Origin: Artocarpus heterophyllus
Taxonomy: Eukaryota > Streptophyta > Magnoliopsida > Rosales > Moraceae
Direction: 5' to 3'
Assembly (NCBI GenBank): GCA_025403435.1
Contig: CM046354.1
Coordinates: 19,842,424-19,906,423, forward strand
DNA length: 64,000 nt
The notes beneath the pieces were generated by a model that saw only the letters and a list, made by a program, of their open reading frames with translations, searched no databases and was not told where the DNA came from. The position numbers and the translations under genes are program-made. This document shows positions 26,321-38,796 of this stretch, piece after piece. How positions within the stretch are numbered: the stretch's first letter is position 1; each line of letters begins with the position of its first letter.

Positions 26321-28025
26321 ACCCAGCAATCTTATTTAACCCATAAAATTATAGCCTGTTATCAATAAAACAATAAAAATCAATCTAAAAAATATATTAT
26401 ATACTAGATTAGGGCTCACAGTTTTGTGAATAACGGGTTATAACCCTATAGTATGAAAGATTATATATATATATATATACACGTGGATCTTTGATCTACT
26501 GTGGCTAGCATTTTTTTTTTCAATATCTGTAACCAATTAAATGATCACATGCGTTACGTATTGATGTTATACAAGGTTAACGTCTAATGTATTCATCAAG
26601 TTCATGCACATGTGTTGTTCATGTGTTTCTTGACAGCTTATAACCGAGCTGTGGATAAGATTTTTTTCCCCATCTCATATTCCATCGTGCATGAATTGAA
26701 ATTTGAAAACAAACTAGGACAATGTACTATGAATAATTCCAAATGCACTTTCATAGGATAATTGACTAAGCACCTTTCAAGATATATACAATCTACATGT
26801 ACAACAAGAGTAGTTTTGGAAGTATACTAATTCTATTAATATAAAAATGACTCATTGAAACTTTGGCTGCCCACTTGAGAATAATTTTTCTGTCCAACAT
26901 GTGCTTAATACTTTAACATAAAATTGATGTATTTAGGGTATTGTACAAACTAGTGCTACTGTAGATGTAAATATAGGCTAATCTATACATTGATATGATG
27001 AAATTTATATAGTTGCATCTAAGTTTGTTGCGAAATCATGACATTTTGATAATTACTACCCTTTAAGATGCAGTACTTTGATCAAAAGTCAGATTTATAT
27101 AACTTGAGTTGTCAACTTTGTCAATATTTATGTTTATATTTATTTTTTTATTTGTACAATAGTGACTATAGCTCCAAGTCATATAAGATGGCAATCAACA
27201 GAAGACATGCATCTAGACCTACCAGCTGTACCAGCCATCGATCTCTCCCTTTCACTCATGCCTGTCCCACCCACGAAGATGTGTCTGGTGTGTATTATTT
27301 ATATGTGATTATTCTATGTGGAAAATCTTGTATAACAATATTACATGTTTTTGTCTTTTAGCAAAAAAAAAAAAAAAATAAATATATATATATATATATA
27401 TAATTACATGTTTTCTCATATTTTGTTTCCTTAATATTAAATCCATATGTTCTTATCACCACGTCAACAATGCATGATCCTGATCTCGATCTCCATATAT
27501 ATATAATTCATACATATTATGTGCATGTGATGTATAGATCATGTGAGAGATGCAAATATTTTGCATATCATCCATAAAACAAGCCCACCAAAGTAATAAT
27601 AAACAGTTTATCAGGAATATATATATATATATATGTATTTTTATGTATTTTTATTTTTGTATCCATACTAACCATATTTGATTGTGTACCTTTGGTTTGG
27701 ATTCCCTATGAATTTTTTTTTTCCATATATTCTGCTAACCAGAAAATTTTTATTTAATATTATTGCTAATGTAAAATTCTGGAATAATGAGATTTTAGGT
27801 TGGTTAGTAAAGAATATATAGCTTGTCTAATATTACAATAAAATATTTAGGATGTACCAATTGATTTCGTTTCTTGTGAGGAATGTTTGTCATTAATTCT
27901 ATATTTATAGATACATATGCTTAATTAGCTAATTAAAACAATAATATCTTCAGTGTACACATGATATACACTTGCTAATCAAATGGCAATTAAACACGAC
28001 AGGTTCATCCAGTTCCAGCCACTTG

Positions 28026-28028
<3 letters not shown>

Positions 28029-28058
<30 letters not shown>
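28029..28058. repeat. (AT)n microsatellite
   Basis: About 15 consecutive AT dinucleotides followed by GTATATGTATAA. Confidence 0.9.
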
Positions 28059-28064
<6 letters not shown>

Positions 28065-28739
28065 GTATAATTTTAAAATGTATATTAGCTTGGTTTGAAA
28101 GGAAGCATGAAAAACAACTAAATATATACTTTTTTTCATTGATATATCGTTTCGAGTAGAAATCAAAATAGCTACCCAAGGGAGATGGTGTTCAGTCCAT
28201 ATATAAATACCATAACAATTAACAACCCAATAACTTAACGATATAGGATAAATTCTACTTCTAACATTTATGAACTTGTAACCTTACCCACCATGCTTTC
28301 TCATGACAATTGCAAATGAATTGAACTGGTTAATTGGACGTAGACAATATGCAAATAAAAAATTATAAATTTATAATAAAATTAGTATATTGGGTTACTC
28401 ATGTTTCACTGTGGCTGGACAGCAGTTTTAGCTCATTCTCTTGTATCTAATTGATTCTGTAAATACTTAATTAAGATTATCTCCATTGGCAGCCGATAAA
28501 ACAGAAAGTTTATATAGATCTATAAGTGACGTTCAAACTTAAACTTTTTATGTGCTTTTTGTAATTATGTGACTTTACTTTTGAGGAAATAAAAAAAAAA
28601 AGTGCATTCGCTAAAAATTTGATCTTTGTTGATGCCTTGCTCTTGATCAAAACCATGTGTGGTTGCGCACAGAGGTCAAACCACCTTATGAGTAGTTCAT
28701 CATCTAGCTTCAAATCTCACCAATGCCAAGCAGAGCACA

Positions 28740-29463
28740 CATACGTCCCGAGGTGACCAACGCTTCATCTAACGGTCGAAGGTAGCATGAGGACTACCTA
28801 AGGAATGCCTGCCAATCAACTGGAAATCTTTTTGGAGCTATGGAGTGTTTACCTCGGAGCAGGGATGGTTGGTGAGTCCAAGGTAGGATCCTCGGAGAAG
28901 CGCCGTGCATACTCCCAATACATCTGGTCGGTGCTTGGCCAAGTTGCACTCCGCTCGAGCAAGATGGTCAGACAATCGATGTGGTCCTCGGGTGATGTCC
29001 TCCGGGGTTCATGGAATCCCAAGAGTCTTTTGACGTGATCCATTACTAACCCCACTCCGAGTGTCGACATCGACATCGACTGACATTTGTCAGTTTAATA
29101 TTAGTTGCTTCCCTGACAGACGTAATTATCGCGGCTCTTTGTGTTCTGCGTCCGTCCTCGCTTATAAATAGGGGGAGCCCCACTCTGCTTATTTCACCTG
29201 TAAATCTCTAAGCGCTTGTGCATAGCTGCCAAGAAACATTCGCTTTGTGAACCTACAAGTCATCATCCGAGAACCTTTTTGCTTGTTTAAACGAAGAAGG
29301 TAATTCTCGGGCATATAATAAGTGATTTAAGTGATTCCCAGAACTAGTCTGTTGATATTTCTTGGTCAGACGAGAATACAGAATTTGACCATTCAAATTC
29401 CCTAGAGAGGAAGGGAGATCTAAGGAGAATAACAATTACGCACCCATGAGTGGATCCTAGCCG
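28740..29463 (+). promoter_or_regulatory. Promoter/leader or LTR region upstream of the antisense-type ORF
   Basis: Sharply GC-richer than the DNA to its left, starting near 28680-28740. TATAAATA at 29163-29170 is followed by GGGGGAGCCCC and a leader of about 290 bases up to the reading frame at 29464. This could be an LTR (U3-R-U5) of a plus-strand element, or a dedicated promoter for the plus-strand ORF inside the minus-strand Tat element. No second copy lies in the window to decide. Confidence 0.45.
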
Positions 29464-31875
29464 ATGACTATGGTCCGATCTACTGCTTCTAAAGGAGCTA
29501 TGCAACTGGCTCAAATTTTGAGCCTTGGACAGGGGACTACCCTCGAGCAAGAATTCCTGGATCTTTTGGAAGGGACAGCACTAACCCGACTATGTAGAGG
29601 GGAAAATCCTTATATCAGAGTGGCCATCGTAGGCACTTCTCGGGTGATTGACCAAGAGCATGCCCACTGCAAGTGGGCCAAGCCCATCAGGTTAGGGCAA
29701 CAACGAAGGGGTCTAGGTTTCCAGTGAAGTAAATGTTAAGGAAGCTTGTGATGTCGAGGAAAGGCAATGGGCCGAGGAGGGAAATGAAACCGATGATGAA
29801 GCATCGGTGTCACCTCCTCTAAAGACACAAGTCCAGGAACAATGATTTATTTACGCCGATCAAGGCACACTTTGGCAACTGAGTATACCTTGAATATAAC
29901 CTAGGCCTGTCTAGATGTTCTCCGTCGGGAATACGAAATTCTCGACTACGTGACTCTTGTCCAGCCTTAGCCTAGGTTAGACTCTCTTGATGACCCCTTA
30001 GCAGAATGCATCACATTGTATGTGGAGTTTTTCAGAGTAGGATTCTGTTTGTCAATGCATCTATTCATGTGTCAAGCCCTTAACTACCTAAACGTATATG
30101 TCGCCCGACTGAACCCGAACTGCTATCATTCAATGATTGGCAAGTATAGGCTGTAGATGTATTGCTATGCTTTTGAGATGCCATGGGAGGCTTTTAAACA
30201 AATGTTCAAGATAAAGAAGCTCCCACGCTAGGTTAGGTGGTATTACTTCATCGAATTTTATAAGAAGTTTATCCTTGCAACACTGACTCAGACAAGTTGT
30301 GGAAGTATGAGTGGTTTTACGTTGGTAGGGGGTGGTTATCATGGCTAAGAGAAGAGGCTCTTCCTGATTAGGTCGTGCCGACTAAGGTTAAGTTGATTCT
30401 AATTAGCAACAAATGTTTTTGCTCAATAAAACAAACGTAGCAAATTATGGTTGGTTCATGGGTTCCAGCTCATCTAACCCTTGAAATGATGGTGTTGCCC
30501 TTACTCGGCCATATGAGCAGATGACTATTGCATGGTGAGGGATTGTTGACGTCTCGAGATTAAGCTCCTGCCGCAGTCAGCGAATAGGGGTACCAGTCTA
30601 TGTTTAAATCAAGGACTCACTTAAGGGCACCCTCGGTCTGGGGCCGCCTATCATAGATGAGGACCTTGGGGATGTGATTTGGTATATCTACCTACCAAGG
30701 CTGGTCTAGATCTAAGGTTTAACCCTAGAACTTGTCTTTATTTGTATCCAAATTTTTCTAAGCTGCTTTTGACTTTGTCTATCTTAATTTGCAGAGATGT
30801 CTTTTGACCGATTGTCCAAAAAAGAAAGGCTCTGAAGAATGTTAGCCCTTTTGAGACCAAGGCAAAGGCTAGAAGAAGGCAAACAACAAGAGGAAGAGAT
30901 CTGAATGATCCAAGTAAACTTCCGTCGTTACCCTCCCAGGTTTGCAACAGCTCGGGTTTGCTTCCTAACATAGGGGGTTGACTAGCCAGACCGTGCCTTT
31001 GCCTCCTCTGCCTCCCCAGTGGCCCCACCAGTCAACTACCCACCAGTCAACTAGCTGAGGATGACTCGGTATCCCCTCAACGATCCATCATCGAGTGCTT
31101 CAATGACATGACACCACAAGAGGAGTTCTTTAGTGTTGTCTAACATAAATCCTATAAGGAGAATTTGAGTCTGCCTTTTAGCACTTGATCCAGTGTATAT
31201 CACTTCAAGTTTGGGTCTTTTCATTTTACTTCCTCTTTTCCTTTCTTTTTTGAAGTCCTATTGACCTCGGATTTTTTAGGCTTGTGCCAAACTGAAGATC
31301 GTTCAACTCCAAGCTAAGCAGTAGGCCAATGTCCATAGAGAGAAGGCCCTAAAAGCCTCTTAAAAGATATATGAGGTCGAGGACAAATTGAAGGAGAAAA
31401 ATAAGGAGCTGACCCAAATCAAAGCCGAACTTGAGGCGGCCAATGAGGAAGTTGGCCAAGCTTGGAAAGAGGTTAGGAAGGCTTAAGCTGACCTCTAAAG
31501 AGAGCAAGAAATGGCCAAAGCCATGAGGGCCGAGCATGAATGGTTCCTTGGGGAGGTCTTACCAAGAATTCTCATTGAAGGGTGTCCTAAGCAGTAGAGA
31601 ACTTCAAAGGCACGAAGGAGCTCTTCGACAACTTTTTTCTTGGGATGAAAGACCTGTGCAGAAACATCATCACCAAGCATCCTGAGGTGGCCGCTTTTGA
31701 TTGGTCATTGATCAGTGACTTTGAGGATGAGTGGGGGGATTCCAAGGAGGAAGAAGAGGATGAAGTCTTGGCCTTGACCGAGCGAGACGGTGGTGGAGAA
31801 AAGTGGAATAAGACCCAGCCATTATGGATCTCAAAGGCAAGGAGACCAAGGACATTACCTCAGTCAGATGCCTAG
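29464..31875 (+). pseudogene. Decayed 'putative gypsy type transposon' (Transposase_28-like) ORF with coiled coil
   Basis: A reading frame of about 2.4 kb broken by many stops. The first part (29464-29727) is open. At 29910-30160 the frame reads LRREYEILDYVTLVQP, then a stretch with VEFFRVGFCLSMHLF and ALNYLNVYVARLNPN. This matches the layout of the Pfam family called 'Putative gypsy type transposon' (aromatic/LP/hydrophobic motif, then QLxPN). A WYYF motif follows near 30238. Positions 31330-31560 form a Lys/Glu-rich coiled coil (YEVEDKLKEKNKELTQIKAE). A C-terminal segment (FFLGMKDLCRNIITKHPEV) and an acidic end finish it. The function of such ORFs is unknown. Placed downstream of, and antisense to, the Tat pol at 32490, it fits the extra antisense ORFs known in that lineage. 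Alternatively it belongs to a separate plus-strand element. Confidence 0.65.
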
Positions 31876-32489
31876 GGTCCTGGCTTAACATATCTTACTC
31901 TTGCTCTCTCTATTTTTTGTTTTTTGGTTTATTTTATTTTGAGTTGTTCGAGTATGGGAGGTGCTAGATTATCATTCCTCCCAGGACTATTTTAATGAAA
32001 TTTAAATTTTCTTCTTCCTAAGTATTGAGTTATTCAAATTAAATTTAAATATACATTTTTTGCGAGCCTATTTTGCTCGAGTTCAGGGGTATGTATCTTA
32101 CCCCTAGTAGCCCCCAAACTAGTTAAATTTCTTTGGAGTTTGACAAGTCTAGTTATGGTCGGCTAGACACTCAGGCACCTCTGGTTGAGTCATCCATACC
32201 TAATTAGACTAGTGAACTTGTCTCCTAAATTTACCTTTGGTCGGGCTTTCGCATCGACTAGCCCTCCAGTTGGTGGGAGTTTGACAGTTAATTCTACTTG
32301 TGGAGTAGCCCAGACTTGAGCTTCTAGCTCATGTCTAGTTCTTGGTTAGTCGGTCATTCATCTTTAGAAGAGAATCTTTAAAATGATGTGTCCACTTATT
32401 AATGATATGTTCTCGTTTGATGTATATTTTTGAGCTCCCTCTTTTCTCAGCAGGTTTTTACGAGAGCTTTACAAAAAATTAGTAGTGGA
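31876..32489. other. Non-coding spacer between antisense ORF and Tat integrase end
   Basis: Contains AGTAGCCCCCAAACTAG at 32107-32123, a segment type I associate with the 3' flank of this ORF family in other plants. No coding sense is seen. The minus-strand pol would end in its right part. Confidence 0.4.
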
Positions 32490-32838
32490 ACCAGAGGTCA
32501 AAAAGGATTTGGTTCTTAAGTTAGTAATAAAATTGCTTTAGGTGCTTGGTATTCCATGGATAGACAATTTCGTATGTCCTTGATTGGATGATGCGGACCA
32601 CTCTAAATGGTCTATCCTATTTAGGCCTAAAAGATCTGAGCCTTGACTGCTAAACAAGAACTTTTTTTAGGACCAAATCTCTCATTTTGAAGGCTTCTCA
32701 GTTAGACCCGCTTGTTGTAATATTGGGCCACAACTTGGTTCTAAGCAGTAGTTCGGATGTAGATAGCATTTTGTTTCTCCTCCACCAAATCGAGCTCAGC
32801 CATCATCTGCTTACCGTTTGTTTGGTCTTAAAAAGTGC
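32490..32838 (-). pseudogene. Integrase C-terminal region of the Tat element
   Basis: Minus-strand reading F-stop-DQTNG, then ELDLVEEKQNA, QYYNKRV and an RSLQNERFGPKKSSC segment near 32700-32645. It corresponds in order and spacing to the post-catalytic part of Tat/Athila integrases (LDLLEE, YYN+RV, hydrophobic 'GDLVL' region). Several stops are present. It ends abruptly at about 32838, where the repeat block begins. Confidence 0.75.
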
Positions 32839-33001
32839 AATTCGATATAACCCTAAATATAAAGTTGTCCAAGTAAAAAAACTTGATGAATCTGAGGTCG
32901 AGCCCACAGGGAAAGAATATTGCTAAGGTCCAGTATATTTATTATATTAACTATTTATTTATTTTAAAGCTGAATAATATGAGGATTAATATTTATTATT
33001 T
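32839..33001 (-). repeat. Left end of nested non-coding repeat block (block 1)
   Basis: Contains AAGTTGTCCAAGTAA and a GAGGTCGAGCCCACAGGGAA segment. Both recur, diverged, at 35308 and 35841, and more weakly near 50530. It is interrupted at 33001 by the MULE; the last nine bases (32993-33001) are the MULE target duplication. Confidence 0.6.
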
Positions 33002-34820
33002 GAGTAAATTGCTCGACAAAGTCCCTGAACTATTTAAAATGTGACTCGCTGATCTCCATTCTTTTTTTTAGCTCAACTAACCCTAAACTCGAAAAAAGGT
33101 GCTAAAGGATTGACTTAATTGATGCCTGTTAATTTTCTCCAATTTACAATCACGTGCCCATCATGTGCTCATTATTTACTTTAAAAAGACCAAAACATTG
33201 TTGATTAATCAATTAACCTTTAACAAAAATTGAAAATGAAACAACAAACAAAACAAAATGCAAAAAACTCATTCATCTTTTTCTTTAGCTCAAGGTCTTG
33301 CTTTCAACTCCATCCTTGGAGCTTGAATCAAATAAGCCTCCCACGAATTGTACAAGGACAAAGATAAACTTGGTCCATTCCAAATTCAAAAAATCGGTGA
33401 GCTTTTTTAATTTTTTCTTTTTTTATAGCAACACTTGCTTTATAACTACTCACTTCAAATTTGCACTCTTTGTAAATAAATCCCAAATTCTTCTCTAAAA
33501 TGAAAAAAGCCCCAAGCCAAAGATTCTAAGGCCCCGTTTGGTATCATTTTAAGAAGTTTCAGAAATGTTTTTGCATGTTTTTTGAGGCAAAAATTTCAAA
33601 AATACTCTAAGCACAATTCCCAAAAAATTCTAATTTTTTAAAACAAAACCATTTTCACCTATTTTAAAAATACTACCAAACAGAATTTCTTATCACTACA
33701 AATTCATAATGAGCAAATTAAAGTATAAAATCTTAATTCAATCTTAATCCCACAAACCTGCGGAGAATCCATTATATCCAAATCAAAGTACACATTAAAA
33801 AAAATGAAGATGACAATGATGATGATCAAAGTTCAAATTAGAAAAATCCTTGGTCCTTGAGGTATGATGCAAAAATGTTGCAATCAAAACATAGAGCAAG
33901 CCCTATTAAGCCTAAATTCTCACATTCTTCAGAGCTTAACTGCCTTTTTGAATTTGAAGATGATGATGTGCCTAAACAAGATATTAATACTGCTGCGAAC
34001 AACGGCACGCTGAACAGAAATAGCTATGGCCATGGATCAACGTCAACCCTATCGCCATGCATGTCTTTCTTCCAAAAGCAAATATGAAAAAGTTACCAAA
34101 CCAGATCAAATGAAAAGAAGACCCAAATAATTTTTTTTTGAAACCCAATCAAACATCAAATAAAAAGAAGTCCCAAGCAGCTTTTTCAAACCTAGATAAA
34201 ATAAATAAATAAATAAATAAAGAAACTCTAAGCAAAATTTGGGGAAAAACATTTCAAACCCAAATAAAAAAGGACCCAGACAAATTTGTAAAATAAAAAA
34301 GCTTCAAATCTAGAGACAAGAAGAAAAAGCCTTGAAGAAGAATTTGGAGGGACATGGCTTGGAGCAGATCAGAAATGGTGGGGGTAAGAGGACGAACTGG
34401 TCTTTAACTCTAAATATTCTAGATCTAGGATTGGAGAGAGAGATGGCGGTCTGAGAAGAAGAAAAAGAAGAAAAGGGAGGAGAAAGAGAGGGCAGAAGGG
34501 GTCACCGGGGAGGGGTCGTCGAAGATGGTGAAGAAGAAAGATTTTTTTTCATGAACGGCTTTTTTTTTGTTTTACTTTTTGTTTTAATTTTTTAGTTTGA
34601 TTTTTTATTGGAAATATAGAAAAAAGTATAATTTTATAAAAATACACCTGAAAAAAAGTTATGTGCTATGTACGTGATGGCTAAATTAATGTTTGTCAGG
34701 CATCTTAGTCCTTTTGTATCTTTTTTTTAAGTTCAGGATCAGCTGAGCTAAAAAAAAAAAAAAAGGGGGACTAGCGAGTCACATTTTAAATAGTTTAGGG
34801 ACTTGTCGAGCAATTTACTC
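33002..34820. mobile_element. Mutator-like element (MULE), non-autonomous, possible gene-capturing type
   Basis: 1819 bp with long terminal inverted repeats. The left end GAGTAAATTGCTCGAC is mirrored at the right end GTCGAGCAATTTACTC. The similarity continues for about 150 bases (ACTATTTAAAATGTGACTCG in both, and TTTAGCTCA further in). A perfect 9-bp target duplication TTATTATTT is at 32993-33001 and 34821-34829, which is the MULE signature. No transposase is present. The interior holds an 70-codon ORF, a purine-rich gene-leader-like patch and a possible small MITE. Confidence 0.92.
33875..34087 (+). other. Short ORF inside the MULE, possibly captured host sequence
   Basis: 70 codons from ATG 33875 to a TGA. 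The product is mixed in composition (Ser/Lys-rich N-part, an acidic FEFEDDDVPKQD middle, an STLSPC C-part), unlike the low-complexity frames around it. I do not recognise the protein. It may be an exon-derived piece carried by the MULE or a chance frame. On the minus strand, 34375-34530 is a pyrimidine-rich stretch like a plant 5' UTR, which adds some support for captured gene sequence. Confidence 0.3.
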
Positions 34821-34829
34821 TTATTATTT

Positions 34830-37800
34830 ACAAAATATTTATAAAATATACACTTTTTATAACATTTTTATTTTCAAAATTTTGTTATTTTGGAACTTTA
34901 ATAACGAGGAATATAGCTTAAATTAAAATAGATATTTAACAACAAGTGTGATTAATTTTAAATAACTTTAATAATAACAATACTAATAACAACAAATTAA
35001 GAGAGATTTAACATTAATTATAATAGTGCTAAAAGTTCAAAGGTTCTGTTTTAGCAATTAACTTAAACAAATTTTAGTTTTTCTAATTATTTATTTGTTG
35101 GTTTGAGAATACATTAAGCCATCCTATATTGATAATAAATCAAGCATTACCAAGCATTTACTAAGCCATTTTATGTCTATAATGTAGTAAAAACTCAATT
35201 TAATAAACAAGCATAATTTCAGCATTACTTAGCTAAAATAACAGAATAAATAATGAGTTAAGTATTTACCCAGCCATTGTTCAGGTCTAAAATTATAAGT
35301 CCGACAAAACTTCAAGTATAAGGTTGTCCAAGTAATAAAAAATGATGAATCCAAGATCGATCCTATAGGGAAAAGGTAATACAAAAGTCCAATATATCAG
35401 TTACATTATTTCTTATTTATTAGTTAAAGAGTTTAAGGATTAAAGTTAATTTATTTACAATATTTTTACTTTTTTTTACTTTTTCCATTTTTAGTTTTTT
35501 TTTTTTTTTTTGTAATTTTTGGAACTTTAACAACAAGAAATGCGATTTAAAATAGAATAGTAAATGGAATTTCAATTATAAGAAATATAACTTAATTAAA
35601 TGGAAGAATACATTATTTCTTATTTATTTGTTGGTTTAAGAATACATTAAGCCATCCTATATTGATAATAAAACAAGCATTACCAAGCATTTACTAAGCC
35701 ATTTTATGTCTATAATGTAGTAAAAACTCAATTTAATAAACAAGCATAATTTCAGCATTACTTAGCTAAAATAACAGAATAAATAATAAGTTAAGTATTT
35801 ACCCAGCCATTGTTCAGGTCTAAAATTATAAGTCCGACAAAACTTCAAGTATAAAGTTGTTCAAATAATAAAACATGATGAATCCAAGATCGATCCTATA
35901 GGGAAAAGGTAATACAAAAGTCCAATATATCATTTACATTATTTCTTATTTATTAGTTAAAGAGTTTAAGGATTAAAGTTAATTTATTTACAATATTTAC
36001 ACTTTTTTTTTTACTTTTTCCGTTTTTACTTTTTTTTTTGTAATTTTTGGAACTTTAATAACAAGAAATGTGATTTAAAATAGAATAGTAAATGGAATTT
36101 CAATTATAAGAAATATAACTTAATTAAATGGAAGATGAAACTTTAATAATAAGTGTAATTTAACTTAAAAGAAACAACAATTATAACAGTGCTGGGATTA
36201 AAAGTTCTATTCTGGTAATTAACTTAAATATTTTTAGTTTTTTTAAAACTATTTCTTAAATGGTTTAAGTATGTAATATGCCATCTTTTGTCTACAATAA
36301 ATCAAGAGTTACCAAGCATTTAATGTGTTAATTCATGTTTATAATGCATCAAAAACTCATTTTTAACAAATAAGCATGATTTCAAAATTAACTAACTAAA
36401 ATTACTTACAAAATTACAATTAAGCATTTACCGTGTCATTTTATGTCTAAGAATAATCAAAGTGTTTCTAAGCATTACCCATGCTAGCCTATGTCTATGA
36501 TACATCAAAACTGAAATTTCAAGAATTTTAGCTAAGTAAAGATGAAAATCATAAGTTTTCTAAATATGATTTTGACATTATAACTACTTAGAAAAATTTT
36601 AAAAACTAAAAATGTTTAACTTAATTTTGTCAGAATTTCTCCCTCTCTTCAGCTAAAAAGAAAATTAGAAAGACATATTAAAAGTAGAAATATTTTATAT
36701 TACTAAACAATATTATATTACAACATAAAAACTAGAAATATTTTACAAAAACATAAAACTAACATTAAGAGAAAAACTAACCTAAGAGAGAAGAAAAGAG
36801 GAAAAACAAGTCCAAATTATAGAGAATGTAGGTGAATTACAATGCATGGAAGCAGCTCTGGTCGTGTGCCTATTGAAGAATGAGCCGGCGACTCATATTA
36901 ATTAATGTTATTGTTAACTTGCACAGCTAACACTCTTATACTAGAGAAAATTAAATATTTACATATTTTTATTTATTTATTATTTTATTTATATATTTTT
37001 AGTGGAATATGAGTAGGATAGCAAATTGAGAGATTTTGGATTTTTAATATAATTTAGCCGCCTACATTTATTTAGAATTGGTAAATTTGATTTTTTTACT
37101 TTTTTATTATTTTTATTTTTTTCTACGCCTAAAAGAACTCTTCTTTGTGCTGATTTTACTGTGTAATCAGCTACGATGTGGAGCACAGAACTTGCATGGA
37201 GAGCACTTCTAGAACATCAGATGAGAGATCAACGGCTACTAGCTTTGAGCTGAAATACGAAGGACCAGATCTGAACTGTTCATTTAGTCACGGTCTGCTC
37301 ATCTGATGGCAATGAGGACATACGCATGTGAGAAGTATTCCACGAAATCTGCAGGGGGCCTAGATGTGTGGACGCCTCACATGGCTTGGGCAATTTGATT
37401 CAGCGGCTGACAGGGTGCCACGTGTCATTTGTTTGATTTTTTATTTTCTTTGGCTTTTTATGCATTTAAGGTTTGTTTTTGCCCGTTTTCACATTGTCTT
37501 GCTCCGTTTTTCTTGTAAATTTCAAATCTAAAATAAAATAAATAAACTAAAATTAATTATTTTATAAACATAATTTTTAAAATAATTTAAAAATATTTAT
37601 TTTACAATAAAACACACAAAACACAATAAAAATAAATAAAAAAAATTCTAAAATAATAAACCTTAACAGATATATTATTTAAAATTTGAAAGTATTTTTA
37701 GAAATTATTGAAAATATTATAAAACATATTTACAAATTAAAACTTGTTTACAAACATTTTAAGACTCAAAATAAAATCACGTAATATTATTTTTACAATT

Positions 37801-38796
37801 TTGATTATTTTCAAACTAATTAATTATTAAATACACAAAAATGATTCTAAAAATTACTAAAAATATTATTAAATATAAAAACACACTAAAAAATATATTT
37901 TTAAACATATTTTTATAGAAACACATTAAAATAATATTTATAACAAAAATGCTATAATTAAGGGATTTAATGAGAAATGTTAATGTAAAATAATTAGTTC
38001 TAGCCTTAGGAAATTTTCATTTTCATAGTCTCATCAGCTATACTCTATCTACGACTAATCAAGGTCCTCTCAAACATTATCCTTGCTAGTCTATGTTGTC
38101 GAAAAGTTAAAACTAAAATTTTGGTAGAATTCTAGCTAAGAAAACACTAAAATCCTAAGTTTTTTAAGAAAATAATTTTTGCATTATAACTCCTTAGAAA
38201 AATAAGATAAACTAAAAATATTAAAGTAATTTTTCTAGAATCTCCCTCGCTTACCTCAACTAAAAAGAGAAATTAAAAAGACATTTTTAAAATAAAAACA
38301 CTTGAAATATTATTGAGCATAATTTCTACAGCATAAACAAGAAAGTATTTTACAAAAATTTAAACTAAAAACTAAACATTAAAAACTAAAAATAAAAACT
38401 ATTTTAAAAACTAAAAGAGTGATTTTCTACACTGATGAGGGGTATTGAGTCGAGGCTCCCCCTTTTATAGGCAACTCAAATTTACTATTTATAGTTTTTA
38501 AACTTTTTTACTATTTATTTTGACTTCTATGTCATCCAATTTGCATTTTTTATCAATTTTTTTCCACTTTTTCTTCTCCAAATCAAGTCCTTGAGAACAC
38601 AGGTTGTTGGCTGTGATTCTCTCCTTTGCAGCGGGGGGAAGGTATGCATAAGAGCAATTTGGGACGTTAAATGCATTGATCTAACGGCCGCAAACCGAGA
38701 AGGAAAACTAGGACCTAACCCACTGATCTTGATGTTGGTTAAGTCTTGATAATCACATTGAATGGCTCTGAGGGGATGCGCATGCATAGGAAGAGC
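34830..38796 (-). repeat. Nested non-coding repeat block 1, central part
   Basis: AT-rich, no coding sense. It includes a 533-bp tandem duplication (35090-36155). A weaker third version of the CATCAAG...CCAAGCATTTA segment lies near 36280. The block at about 37400-38000 recurs at 48400-48957, 51990-52620 and 54230-54835. The minus-strand TATA-type motif CCTATAAAAGGGG is at about 38459-38471. It looks like LTR-derived sequence of a non-autonomous element. It is broken at 38796 by the copia insertion. Confidence 0.6.
35090..36155. repeat. 533-bp tandem duplication, two units
   Basis: AATACATTAAGCCATCC occurs at 35108 and 35641, and the next ~500 bases match closely with few substitutions and small length changes in T runs. 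The first unit ends with TGGAAGAATACATT (about 35600) and the second with TGGAAGATGAAAC (about 36129). Confidence 0.93.

Larger units (their letters stand above)
26208..28739. other. AT-rich intergenic DNA with microsatellites
   Basis: No supported gene. The open frames of 66-97 codons at 27068-27361 and 27979-28179 are low-complexity or TA-repeat readings without family resemblance. A 16-base poly-A at 27363-27378 precedes a TA run. Confidence 0.5.

Noticed and set aside
27068..27361. 97-codon ORF in intergenic DNA
   Set aside because: Hydrophobic, low-complexity start, no family resemblance and no promoter context; treated as chance.
28029..28058. Palindrome-like AT run considered as a replication origin or terminator
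   Set aside because: Simple (AT)n microsatellite; no supporting motifs.
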